Of a DNA stretch of 64,000 nucleotides, positions 8,166-15,841 are shown in pieces. The notes under the pieces are model-generated. The model did not search any database and was not told the DNA's origin. It was given only the letters and a program-made list of their open reading frames with translations. The stretch spans positions 186,001 to 250,000 of the forward strand of contig NZ_JALPVL010000010.1 of assembly GCF_023544465.1 (NCBI RefSeq), in the 5' to 3' direction. The DNA comes from Paractinoplanes maris (GTDB taxonomy: Bacteria; Actinomycetota; Actinomycetes; Mycobacteriales; Micromonosporaceae). A program made the translations under genes and the position numbers. Positions within the stretch are counted from its first letter, which is position 1, and each line of letters opens with the position of its first letter.

Positions 8166-8672
8166 GTGAGCAGCCCAATGGTTCGTCCCATGCGGCCGGC
8201 TGACGCCGGCGCGGTGCTCGCCCTCTATCAGGCTGGGCTCGACGGGGGGAACGCGAGTTTCGAACCGGCCGCGCCCACCTGGGAGGCCTTCGACACGGGC
8301 CGGCTCGACGAGCACCGCTTCGTGGCCGCCGATGCCGAGGGACGGGTGCTGGGCTGGGTGGCGGTCACGCCGGTGTCGAGCCGTCCCGTCTACGCCGGCG
8401 TGGTCGAGCACTCGGTCTATGTGGACCCGGCGGCTCAGGGCCGGGGAGTGGGCCGCGCCCTGCTCACCGCCCTGATCGCCTCGACCGAGGCCGCCGGCGT
8501 CTGGACGATCCAGTCCGGCGTCTTTCCGGAGAACACCGCGAGCCTCGCCCTGCACCGATCCTGCGGCTTCCGCACGGTCGGCATCCGGGAGCGGGTCGCT
8601 CGTCACGCCACCCGGAACAATCAGTGGCGTGACGTGGTGCTGCTCGAACGGCGCAGCCCGGTGATCGCCTGA
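8166..8672 (+). CDS. GNAT acetyltransferase, phosphinothricin acetyltransferase-like
   Basis: This acetyl-CoA-dependent N-acetyltransferase has 168 residues. The acetyl-CoA loop is QGRGVGRALL at residues 91-100. The pattern EHSVYVDPAAQGRGVG and the later NTASLALHRSCGFRTVG are those of the phosphinothricin/methionine-sulfoximine acetyltransferase group. Members acetylate the amino group of glutamine-synthetase inhibitors or methionine sulfone. The start is a GTG with a weak GGGG upstream. It stands alone 15 bp after the sigma-factor partner gene. Confidence 0.82.
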   Translation: MSSPMVRPMRPADAGAVLALYQAGLDGGNASFEPAAPTWEAFDTGRLDEHRFVAADAEGRVLGWVAVTPVSSRPVYAGVVEHSVYVDPAAQGRGVGRALLTALIASTEAAGVWTIQSGVFPENTASLALHRSCGFRTVGIRERVARHATRNNQWRDVVLLERRSPVIA

Positions 8673-8710
8673 GTGGCCGGCGCAGGCCCGGCCCGGGGCG
8701 GGTGCGGGAA

Positions 8711-9655
8711 TCATCGACGGGCGAGGTCGTCGAGGATCTCGACCGAGGCGGCCCAGCCCGCCTGGTCGGCCGCGTGCGAGGTGGCGACCGACCGTACGTC
8801 GAACTTGTTGCGGGGCGTGAGCCGGTCGGCCTCGGCGATGAAGCGATCCTGCAGTGGCAGCGGGATCATCCGGTCGCGGGTGTGCCGGATGTAGGTCCGC
8901 GGGATCGTGCCCCACGTGTCCTTGTGGCCGCGAGCATCCGCCAGCGGGACCTGGGTCGACTCGTCGGGATGCGAAGCGTTGAGAATCGACATGAACTCGG
9001 CCTCGGTGGCGTCGGCGCACAGCGCTTCCTTCATTTTGGCCAGCACGGCGGGATCGTCGGTGCGGAAATTGGTGCGCGTCGCGCCGATCACCGCCGGATC
9101 GGCGAGCGAGGCGCCGCCCAGCTCGAGGATCAGGGTGCCGGCCGCCTCGGGGGTCTGCAGATAATCGCCCATGGTGGGCAGGTCGACGCAGCAGAAGGCG
9201 GAGCTGTAGACCAACCGGCTGATCAGCCCGGGCACCTCGTTGGCCACCCGGTTGACCGTGGCGCCGCCCATGCTGCCGCCCCACAGGATCACCGGGCCCA
9301 GCCGGGCCGCGCGGCGAAGCACGGCGACCGTCGCCGCCGCGTAGTCGTCGAGGGTGACGCCGGCCATCGGCGAGGGCTCGGTGGCCAGCGCGGCCAGGTC
9401 TTGCGGAGCCTGATAGGAGCGGCGGAACTGACCGGAAAAGACACCGTGGCCGGGAAGCTCGACGCCCACCGTACGGTGGCCGCGCAGGGTGAGCTCGGCG
9501 TCGCCGGCGGCTGACCCGTTCGCCCCGGTCACCATGACGAATGTGGTGACCCCGCGGCGGGGCGGCCCGCCCGACCGCGTGGCGGCCGGTGTGGCGACCA
9601 CCGCTGCCGCACCCGCGGCGGCACCCAGCAGTACGCGCCTCGTCATCGTCCTCAT
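8711..9655 (-). CDS. Exported alpha/beta-hydrolase with Tat signal
   Basis: The product is about 314 residues. It starts MRTMTRRVLLGAAAGAA, a twin-arginine-like signal with an RR pair before a hydrophobic stretch. The nucleophile elbow is WGGSMGGA, with a catalytic Ser in GxSxG context. The loss of an initial HG oxyanion motif (here MVTGANGS) resembles plant-type methylesterase/EstA-like hydrolases. The ATG at 9655 has a GGGGAGA site. It is divergent from the two-component system. The substrate is unknown; esters or lactones are plausible. Confidence 0.78.
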   Translation of the reverse strand: MRTMTRRVLLGAAAGAAAVVATPAATRSGGPPRRGVTTFVMVTGANGSAAGDAELTLRGHRTVGVELPGHGVFSGQFRRSYQAPQDLAALATEPSPMAGVTLDDYAAATVAVLRRAARLGPVILWGGSMGGATVNRVANEVPGLISRLVYSSAFCCVDLPTMGDYLQTPEAAGTLILELGGASLADPAVIGATRTNFRTDDPAVLAKMKEALCADATEAEFMSILNASHPDESTQVPLADARGHKDTWGTIPRTYIRHTRDRMIPLPLQDRFIAEADRLTPRNKFDVRSVATSHAADQAGWAASVEILDDLARR

Positions 9656-9738
9656 GACTGTCTCCCCTCGTCGTTGTCGGCCTCCATTCAGCCCGACGGT
9701 GAGCGGTCGGCGGCAGCGGAGAAAGTACTGGCCGAGCA

Positions 9739-9752
9739 CCTACTTTGGTAGG
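9739..9752. promoter_or_regulatory. Palindrome between the hydrolase and the two-component system
   Basis: CCTACTTTGGTAGG has perfect 5-bp arms around TTTG. It lies 37 bp before the kinase start and 84 bp before the divergent hydrolase start. It could be the binding site of the LuxR-type response regulator encoded next to it, which would tie the hydrolase to this system. Confidence 0.4.
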
Positions 9753-9788
9753 GTCCGCGGCTCCGGCCCGGCCGGTAGCGTCAGGCCC

Positions 9789-10985
9789 ATGAAGCGGCGC
9801 GACCTGCTGATCGACAGCGTGCTGCTGACCGCGCTCGTCGCGGCGGCAGCGCTCGGCGGCGTGCTGACCGCGCACATCACCGGGCCGTCAGATCCTTTCG
9901 CGTACGTGTGGGTGGTGGTCACCCTCCAGGTGCTGACCTCGACGGTCGTCTTCTGGCGGCGACGCCGGCCGACGGGCACGGCCATCACGATTGTGGGTTC
10001 GGCGCTCGTGCAGACGCTGGTGGCGTTCGCCGCACCGACCACGATGGCCGAGGCTCTGCTGTCGGTGAGCGCCTGGATCCCGATCGCCCTGTCGGTGGTG
10101 GTCGAGAATACGACCGAGCGCGGCGTGCCGCCCCGCTGGACTGCGGTGATCTGGGCTCTGATCGGTCTGCTGACCCTGGTCAGCGTGCGACCCTGGGACC
10201 CGACGACGAGCTTGGTGGTCAACGGCTTGTTACACAGTGCGGTCGCGCCGCTGGTCGCGCTCTACCTGGCCGCCCGGCGCCGCAAGATGCAGCTCCTCGG
10301 CGAGCGGGCCGAGCGGGCGGAGCGGGAGCAGTGGTGGCGGGCCGAGCAAGCGCGGGCCGAGGAACGCGCCCGGCTGGCGACCGAGCTGCACGATCTCGTG
10401 GCCCATCGCGTCTCCCTGATGACGTTGCAGGCCGGTGCGCTGACGGTGTGCGCGTCCGATGACGACACCCGCGCCGCAGCCGAAGACCTGCGGGCGAACG
10501 GAGCCTTGGCGCTCGACGAACTGCGCGAGCTTGTCGGCGTCCTGCGGCGGGGCGGCCGGTCGGCCGGGACGCCGCTCGACGAGGCGTCCCTGCCGCCGCT
10601 GGCTGAGCTGGTGGACGAGGCCGCGCGGGCCGGGCAGCAGGTGGAGCTGGTCGTCGCGGGGGAGCCGGCCGGCCTGTCGCGGGTGACCGGCCGTACGGCC
10701 TACCGCGTGGTGCGGGAGGCGCTGACCAACGCCAGGAAGCACGCCGGCGGTGCCTCCGTGCGGGTGGAGGCGCAGTTCGATCCCGAGCGCGTCCGCATCG
10801 TCGTCCACAACGGGGCCGGGCAGACGTCGCGGTCGTCCCGGGGCAACGGCGCCGGGCTCGCCGGACTGCGGGAACGGGTCGAGTCGATCGGCGGCACGTT
10901 CGACGTCGGACCGGACGGCTCCGGTGGTTTCCGGCTCGAGACGGTGATGCCCACGACCACGACGCCCGAGCGGGAGCTGATTTGA
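9789..10985 (+). CDS. Sensor histidine kinase, DesK/NarX-like (HisKA_3)
   Basis: This membrane kinase of 398 residues has about five hydrophobic segments in residues 8-160. A short coiled linker follows, then the dimerisation box ELHDLVAHRVSLM with phospho-acceptor His201. The ATPase domain shows REALTNARKHA (N box) and GNGAGLAGLRERV (G box). It is the partner of the overlapping response regulator gene. There is no extracytoplasmic sensor domain, so the signal is probably sensed in or at the membrane. The ATG has no strong ribosome binding site. Confidence 0.9.
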   Translation: MKRRDLLIDSVLLTALVAAAALGGVLTAHITGPSDPFAYVWVVVTLQVLTSTVVFWRRRRPTGTAITIVGSALVQTLVAFAAPTTMAEALLSVSAWIPIALSVVVENTTERGVPPRWTAVIWALIGLLTLVSVRPWDPTTSLVVNGLLHSAVAPLVALYLAARRRKMQLLGERAERAEREQWWRAEQARAEERARLATELHDLVAHRVSLMTLQAGALTVCASDDDTRAAAEDLRANGALALDELRELVGVLRRGGRSAGTPLDEASLPPLAELVDEAARAGQQVELVVAGEPAGLSRVTGRTAYRVVREALTNARKHAGGASVRVEAQFDPERVRIVVHNGAGQTSRSSRGNGAGLAGLRERVESIGGTFDVGPDGSGGFRLETVMPTTTTPERELI

Positions 10986-11647
10986 CGCCCATCCGCGTGC
11001 TGATCGTCGACGACGAGCCGTTGGTGTGCCGGCATCTGGGGACGATCCTGTCTGCCGCGCCCGACATCGTCGTGGTGGGAACGGCTTCGGACGGCGCCGA
11101 GGCAGCCGAGGCCGCTGTGCGCGAGAAGCCCGATCTGGTCCTGATGGATCTGCGGATGCCCGGAGTGGACGGGCTCGCGGCGACCGCACGGATCCGGGCG
11201 CTGGCGCAGCCGCCGATCGTGCTGGTGCTGACGACATTCGACGCCGACGGGTATGTGATTCGCGCACTGCAGGCCGGGGCCGCCGGCTATCTCGTCAAGT
11301 CGACGCCGCCGGCCGACCTGATCGATCTGATCCGGGTGGCGGCGCAGGGTCACACTGTCCTGTCCCCGGTGGCGAAGGACGGTCTGGTCGCCGCCTCGGC
11401 CACGGCCCATGCCGAGCGTGTGGCAGCGCTGGCCCGGGTTGCCGACCTCACCGAGCGCGAGCGCGACGTGCTCACCGCCATCGGTGACGGTCTGTCCAAC
11501 GCGGAGATCGCCCGCCGCCTGTTCCTGTCCGAGACGACGGTGAAGGGCTACGTGTCCCACCTGTTCGAGAAACTCGGCTGCGCCAACCGTACGCAGGCCG
11601 GGCTGCTGGCCCAGTCCGCCGGCCTGACGACTCCGGCCGATCAGTGA
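10982..11647 (+). CDS. LuxR/NarL-type response regulator
   Basis: The product is 221 residues. The receiver domain has the acidic pair D10-D11, the phospho-acceptor D56 (LVLMDLRMPG) and the conserved Lys (AAGYLVKSTPP). The C-terminal DNA-binding domain reads LTERERDVLTAIGDGLSNAE, with SETTVKGYVSHLFEKLG. The start is a TTG whose TTGA overlaps the kinase stop, giving tight translational coupling. The palindrome at 9739 is a candidate target. Confidence 0.9.
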   Translation: MTPIRVLIVDDEPLVCRHLGTILSAAPDIVVVGTASDGAEAAEAAVREKPDLVLMDLRMPGVDGLAATARIRALAQPPIVLVLTTFDADGYVIRALQAGAAGYLVKSTPPADLIDLIRVAAQGHTVLSPVAKDGLVAASATAHAERVAALARVADLTERERDVLTAIGDGLSNAEIARRLFLSETTVKGYVSHLFEKLGCANRTQAGLLAQSAGLTTPADQ

Positions 11648-11657
11648 TCGAGCGGCA

Positions 11658-11695
11658 CCCAGCGGGGCCATCCTCCCCTTGACGGCCTCGCTGGG
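11658..11695 (+). terminator. Hairpin terminator after the two-component operon
   Basis: CCCAGCGGGGCC pairs with GGCCTCGCTGGG (11 of 12 positions) around a 14-nt loop, starting 11 bp after the response-regulator stop. There is no U-tract, which is common for actinomycete terminators. Confidence 0.65.
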
Positions 11696-11744
11696 ACCTC
11701 TCTTCCCATGTCAGCGCCACAGGCCTAGGAATACCCGCGGTGAG

Positions 11745-11764
11745 ACCTGTTAACGCTAACAGGT
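11745..11764. promoter_or_regulatory. LacI-family operator with no intact gene behind it
   Basis: ACCTGTTAACGCTAACAGGT is a near-perfect palindrome with the central CG typical of LacI-family sites. It resembles the operator at 15800 (TGTGAACGTTAACA). It is followed by GAGGTAGGG and an ATG at 11788, but that reading frame closes after nine codons. Confidence 0.65.
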
Positions 11765-11787
11765 CAAAGTGAGGTAGGGCCAGACGC

Positions 11788-11817
11788 ATGCGCAAACTGG
11801 CAGGACCGATCCGATGA
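11788..11817 (+). other. Nine-codon ORF behind a LacI operator, possible remnant of a lost gene
   Basis: The frame reads MRKLAGPIR then stops. It has a fair ribosome binding site (GAGGTAGGG) and an upstream operator, as a sugar-uptake or glycoside-hydrolase gene would. A 50-bp repeat array begins about 120 bp later. A truncated gene start is the simplest explanation; a leader peptide is the alternative. Confidence 0.3.
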
Positions 11818-11939
11818 CGTCTCACGTGGAGCGCGACGTCGAGTGCCGCGTTCTTGGTGAGTCGCCCGCTCAAGGGCGGTGGGTGGCCCGCACGGCAAGG
11901 GCGGTCAGGGGGCCGGCTCAACGAAACGGCGCGGCGCCG

Positions 11940-12300
11940 CCTGGGACGGGACGGTGGGTGGCTGGCTCAACGGGCGGTGGGGCGCTGGCTCGGCCGGGAC
12001 GCTGGGCGGCGGCTGGCTCGACGGACGTGGTGGGGCGCCGGCTCGGCCGGGACGGTGGGTGGCTGGCTCGACGGGCGCGGTGGGGTGCTGGCTCGGCCGG
12101 GACGGTGGGTGGCTGGCTCGACGGACGTGGTGGGGCGCCGGCTCGGCCGGGACGGTGGGTGGCTGGCTCGACGGGCGCGGTGGGGTGCTGGCTCGGCCGG
12201 GACGGTGGGTGGCTGGCTCGACGGGCGCGGTGGGGCGCTGGCTCGGCCGGGACGCTGGGCGGCGGCTGGCTTAACGGGCGCGGTGGGGCGCCGGCTCGAC
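11940..12300. repeat. 50-bp tandem repeat array
   Basis: The unit begins GGCTGGCTCGACGGGCGCGG and recurs every 50 bp. Clean copies start at 12061, 12111, 12161 and 12211, and variants flank them. Single-base differences alternate (GGACGTGG versus GGGCGCGG), suggesting higher-order duplication of pairs. Because 50 is not a multiple of three, several frames stay open on both strands, producing long spurious Gly/Trp/Arg-rich ORFs. Degenerate related sequence continues to about 12600, and no gene is supportable there. Confidence 0.9.
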
Positions 12301-12608
12301 GCCGGCCCGACCCGCTGCACAAGCACCTTCAACGGCATTGTGCGCGGTCGTCGTGTTCGCGCAAGTACTGGTGGCCGGCTTAACGGGCGCGGTCGGGCGC
12401 TTCCACCGGGGCGATGGGTGGTGGCCGGCCTAACCGGCGCGGTGGGGCACCGGCTCGGCCGAGGGCGGTGGATGGCGGCCCGCTCGACGAACCCCGTGGG
12501 GCGCGGCTCAACCGGGACAGTGGCGGCGACCCGCTCAGCAGGCGCGGTGTGGGGGCGACCCGCTAACGGAGGCGGTGGGGGGACTTCGCCGCTGGGACGG
12601 CAGGGCAG

Positions 12609-12660
12609 GGCTCAGCGGTGGGCTGGCCGTCAGCGATGGGCGCCGTCAGCGGCGGGGTGG
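12609..12660. repeat. Three copies of TCAGCGRYGGG ending in a LacI stop codon
   Basis: Copies occur at about 12612, 12630 and 12646. The last copy contains the stop codon of the minus-strand lacI gene (TCA is TGA read in reverse). The repeat therefore duplicates the gene's terminal sequence outwards. Confidence 0.65.
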
Positions 12661-13668
12661 TGGGGCGACGCTGTCGCGGGGGATCAGGGTGGGGGCGATC
12701 GTGCGGCGGGCGGTCAGGTTGGGGGAGCCGGAGTCGATCTGGGCCAGGAGGAGCTCGACGCTGGCTGTGGCCACCGCGTCGAAGTCGGGGCGGACCGTGG
12801 TCAAAGGCGGGGAGTAGTAGGCGGCCTGGGGGACGTCGTCGAAGCCGACGATGCTGATCTCCTCGGGCACGCGGCGGCCGTGTTCACTCAGTGCGCGCAG
12901 CAGTCCCAGCGCTATGTGATCGTTCGCGGTGAAGACGGCCGTCACCTCGGGCAGACGGGCGAGCAGCTTGCCGTTGCGATAGCCCGACTCGGCGCTCCAG
13001 TCGCCGGTGAGCAGCGGAGGCTGTTCGGCGCCGGCCTTGCGCAGCGCGTCCTCCCAGCCTCGCACCCGCCCGGCGGCGTCGAACCACTCGGCCGGGCCGG
13101 AGATGTGCCAGACCGTCGCGTGGCCGGCGGCCAGCAGATGCTCGGTCGCGTCTCGGGCTCCGGCCACCTGGTCGACGGTGACCAGGGTGCTGGCGCGCTC
13201 GGGATCGCCGTCGATCGTGACCAGGGGGATGTCCTCGGGGAGGCGAGCCAGCGCCGGGCCGGCGCTGGCCACGGGCGCGATCACTACGAGGCCGGCGACA
13301 CGCTGGTCGAGGTGGCGCTCGACGGCGTCGGCGATGGATCGCTCGTTCAGGCTGCGGACGCTGCCGACATTGACCGCGAAACCGCTGTCTTGCGCGGCCT
13401 GCTCGAAGGCCGTCAGCATCGACGCCGGACCGTAGAGCGCCGTGTTCGGCGCGACGACGCCGATCACCTTGGACGTGCCGGTGACGAGTGCGCGGGCCGT
13501 GCGGTTGGGGCGATAACCGAGCTCGGCGATGGCCGCCCGCACCTTGAGCCGGGTGGGCTCGCTGACATTCGGATGCTCGTTGAGCACCCGGGAGACGGTC
13601 TGGTGCGACACCCCTGCCAGCCGGGCGACATCCATCATGCCCGGCGGCCGTCCGCGTTTCACACTCAC
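12646..13668 (-). CDS. LacI-family transcriptional regulator (first copy)
   Basis: This is a sugar-responsive repressor of 340 residues. The N-terminal helix-turn-helix and hinge read MMDVARLAGVSHQTVSRVLN and RPNRTARALVTG. The periplasmic-binding-protein-like core follows, ending with the family segment EISIVGFDDVPQAAYYSPPL. Start is GTG at 13668 with GGGGTACGG upstream. It lies on the same strand as, and downstream of, a close paralogue at 14460. Upstream motifs at 13767 and 13793 contain GGGAGCG and TGTTACCG elements. It probably controls the arabinose locus or the orphan operator at 11745. Confidence 0.9.
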   Translation of the reverse strand: MSVKRGRPPGMMDVARLAGVSHQTVSRVLNEHPNVSEPTRLKVRAAIAELGYRPNRTARALVTGTSKVIGVVAPNTALYGPASMLTAFEQAAQDSGFAVNVGSVRSLNERSIADAVERHLDQRVAGLVVIAPVASAGPALARLPEDIPLVTIDGDPERASTLVTVDQVAGARDATEHLLAAGHATVWHISGPAEWFDAAGRVRGWEDALRKAGAEQPPLLTGDWSAESGYRNGKLLARLPEVTAVFTANDHIALGLLRALSEHGRRVPEEISIVGFDDVPQAAYYSPPLTTVRPDFDAVATASVELLLAQIDSGSPNLTARRTIAPTLIPRDSVAPPPRR

Positions 13669-14228
13669 CCGTACCCCGCATCCACTGGTTGCGGGCAGGA
13701 TATCGCCTCACCGGCCGTCATCGTGACGTGCGGGTACGCCGCGCCGCGGAAATCACAGCGCATTCCTGTTACCGCTCCCCATCGCAACCTTGCGGGAGCG
13801 TTCCCAGTCCGACCGGAGCGTCCGTTCTCCCGCCCACCCGCGGTCGGTTAGCCGCTCTTCGACAAGAACCAGACCAAGCACCGGTACGACCAAGTATCGG
13901 TTCCCTGGGGAATCAGGCTTTCGTTTCGGCGCATTCCCTCTCCCCCTGCCAGCGCATCGGGCATTTCCGGAAGAGCCTTCCCGTAACGCCGATGGTGGTC
14001 CTCGGTGCCGTTGTCATCGGCGGAGAACAATCAAAGATCCGCTTCAGCTGGTAGCCGCGTCGGCGCCGAGAGGGACCGCCGTTGCCGCAGGGATACGAAA
14101 TGGCAGTGCTTCTACAGCAGAGGCGCCATCGGTGTTCGGCGATTCCGTTGGCGCTCACTCCACGACCCGGGCGCTGTTCGTGTTCGCCTGTTTTCGGCGC
14201 CGACGATCATTCCGCTGTTTGCGTTCGC
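13669..14228. other. 560-bp intergenic region upstream of the first lacI gene
   Basis: No gene is supportable. Base composition is somewhat less GC-rich than in neighbouring genes, and all frames lack domains. Besides the operator-like motifs at 13767-13806 I see no recognisable RNA, transposon or gene remnant. Confidence 0.5.
13767..13806. promoter_or_regulatory. Pair of LacI-type operator motifs upstream of the first lacI
   Basis: TGTTACCGCTCCCC occurs at 13767-13780. CGGGAGCGTTCCCA, close to the actinobacterial box TGGGAGCGCTCCCA bound by CebR-like LacI proteins, occurs at 13793-13806. They lie 100-140 bp before the GTG start, so autoregulation is plausible. Confidence 0.5.
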
Positions 14229-14310
14229 GGACGAGCGGACGAGCGGACGAGCGGACGAGCGGACGAGCGGACGAGCGGACGAGCGCACGAGCGCACGAGC
14301 GGCTGGACGG
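14229..14310. repeat. 8-bp tandem repeat, GACGAGCG
   Basis: About nine copies of GACGAGCG run head to tail, decaying to GCACGAGC and GGACGGAC variants. The array lies 150 bp downstream of the stop of the second lacI gene (minus strand). Confidence 0.9.
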
Positions 14311-14459
14311 ACAAGCGGACGGACGGCTGGCTGGCGGCCGCGCCGTCGAGGAGCGTCTCAGTCCCGAGCGATGAACAGGTCGACGGGCAGGGCGGCCCTG
14401 GAGGTTCGCCCGCCTAGCAGTGGCGAGCGCGAGGTGCGGTCCGGCGAGCGGCACCGTCC

Positions 14460-15521
14460 CTAGTGGCGGAGGGGTCCGCTGCTCGTCCGGATGACCAGTT
14501 GCGGGGCGACCAGCACGCGGTCCGGAGGCGGCACCTCGGGCGAGGTCGCCATGTGCTCCAGGAGCAGTGACAAACTCCGCCGCCCCAGTTCGCCGAAATC
14601 CTGGTGCACCGTGGTCAACGGCGGCACGAAGAAGCCGGAGTCCGGCATGTCGTCGAAGCCGACCACGCTCACGTCCTCGGGGACCCGCTTGCCCGCCTCG
14701 TGCAGGGCCCGCAGCACGCCCAGGGCGATCCGGTCGTTGGCGCAGAAGATCGCCGTCACCGCCGGATCCCGGGCCATCGCGCGGCCCTGCGCGTAGCCCG
14801 ATTCCGCATCCCACCAGCCGTGCTCCACCGGCGGCACGACCGCGCCGGCCGCGTAGAGCGTCCTGCGCCAGCCCTCGATGCGCTCCACCGATTCGGGCCA
14901 GTCGGACGGCCCGGCCGCGTGGTGGACGGTGGCGTGGCCCAGGTCGAGCAGGTGCTGGGTGGCCAGGCGGGCGCCGGCCGCGTTGTCGATGGAGACCGTG
15001 GGTGCGGCGTCCGACTCGCCGGAGCCGCCCACGGCCACGCATTGCAGGGACGGTGGCGCCTGGGCCAGGGCGTGGTTCACCGACTGTTTCGGGGCGATCG
15101 CGATGACCCCGTCCACCGAGTGCTGGGTCAGCCGGTCGACCGCCTCCAGCACCTGCCGGCGTTCGAGGTCGCGCACGGAGGCGATGCTCACCATGTAGCC
15201 GGCGTCGCGGGCCGCGCTCTCGATCCCGTACAGCATGGAGGCGGGACCGAAAAGGGTGGTCTCGAAGCCGATGATGCCGAGCGTGTCGGACTGGCGGGTG
15301 ACCAGTGTGCGGGCGGCCAGGTTGCGCCGGTAGTTGAGGGAGCGCATGGCCTCGAGCACCCGTTCGCGGGTCTCGACGCGCACGTTGGGGTGGTTGTTGA
15401 GGACCCGGGACACGGTCTGGTGCGAGACGCCGGCCAGCTTGGCGACGTCCCGCATGACGGTCAGGCGTGGGCGGGCCGGCGCGGCGGGGATGCCGTCGGC
15501 CGCGGGCTTTCTGGATGCCAA
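14460..15521 (-). CDS. LacI-family transcriptional regulator (second copy), likely arabinose-locus repressor
   Basis: The product is 353 residues. The DNA-binding part reads MRDVAKLAGVSHQTVSRVLN, followed by NNHPNVRVETRERVLEAM, and the effector core ends VSVVGFDDMPDSGFFVPPLT. A TTG at 15521 is the best start (LASRKPAAD), giving about 20 residues before the helix-turn-helix; longer extensions are Arg-rich and lack domains. It diverges from the importer and araBDA operon, with operators at 15641-15696 and 15800 between them. It is a clear paralogue of the regulator at 12646. Confidence 0.9.
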   Translation of the reverse strand: MASRKPAADGIPAAPARPRLTVMRDVAKLAGVSHQTVSRVLNNHPNVRVETRERVLEAMRSLNYRRNLAARTLVTRQSDTLGIIGFETTLFGPASMLYGIESAARDAGYMVSIASVRDLERRQVLEAVDRLTQHSVDGVIAIAPKQSVNHALAQAPPSLQCVAVGGSGESDAAPTVSIDNAAGARLATQHLLDLGHATVHHAAGPSDWPESVERIEGWRRTLYAAGAVVPPVEHGWWDAESGYAQGRAMARDPAVTAIFCANDRIALGVLRALHEAGKRVPEDVSVVGFDDMPDSGFFVPPLTTVHQDFGELGRRSLSLLLEHMATSPEVPPPDRVLVAPQLVIRTSSGPLRH

Positions 15522-15640
15522 GTGGTACCCCCGGGTCCGCGGTGACAATGCCCGATGTGAGCGCGCACAGTGTACGGCTCCGGCTGACCGTGTCCATCGA
15601 TCCCGGCCGGGTCTTCCTGCACCTTGCGGGATTCGGCAAT

Positions 15641-15696
15641 CTCTCGGTAACAAACCGGTGTTGAAGCCTTGACTCGCTGGATGAGAACGGTAACAC
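15641..15696. promoter_or_regulatory. Two CGGTAACA operator-like motifs in the lacI-importer intergenic region
   Basis: CTCTCGGTAACA (15641-15652) and GAGAACGGTAACAC (15683-15696) share the core CGGTAACA. The reverse complement of the second, GTGTTACCGTTCTC, matches TGTTACCGCTCCCC found upstream of the other lacI gene at 13767. Confidence 0.5.
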
Positions 15697-15799
15697 TTCC
15701 GGAACGCGGGTCCTGAGGGTGACGCCACAGCGACTCGCCGCAACAAAAGTTCCCTTCACCGGTCGCCCGTCATCCCCGCGAGGCGCCGGCCCTCAGCTC

Positions 15800-15813
15800 T
15801 GTGAACGTTAACA
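15800..15813. promoter_or_regulatory. LacI-type operator upstream of the arabinose importer operon
   Basis: TGTGAACGTTAACA is a palindrome with one mismatch and a central CG, 29 bp before the GTG of the binding-protein gene. It resembles the orphan site at 11745. Its position suits repression of the importer and araBDA operon by the divergent LacI. Confidence 0.65.
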
Positions 15814-15841
15814 CGCGCGCCCTCACATTCAGGAGGATTCA

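Noticed and set aside
2303..9875. Very long minus-strand open frames (820 and 1343 codons) across several plus-strand genes
   Set aside because: They run opposite to well-supported genes, have Arg/Gly/Pro-rich translations without domains, and reflect the GC-rich codon pattern of the true strand.
11940..12300. CRISPR array suggested by regular 50-bp repeats
   Set aside because: The copies are directly contiguous with no unique spacers, and no cas gene is present.
11854..13851. 665-codon plus-strand frame rich in Gly, Trp and Arg
   Set aside because: Its first part is the translated 50-bp repeat and its remainder is antisense to a clear lacI gene.
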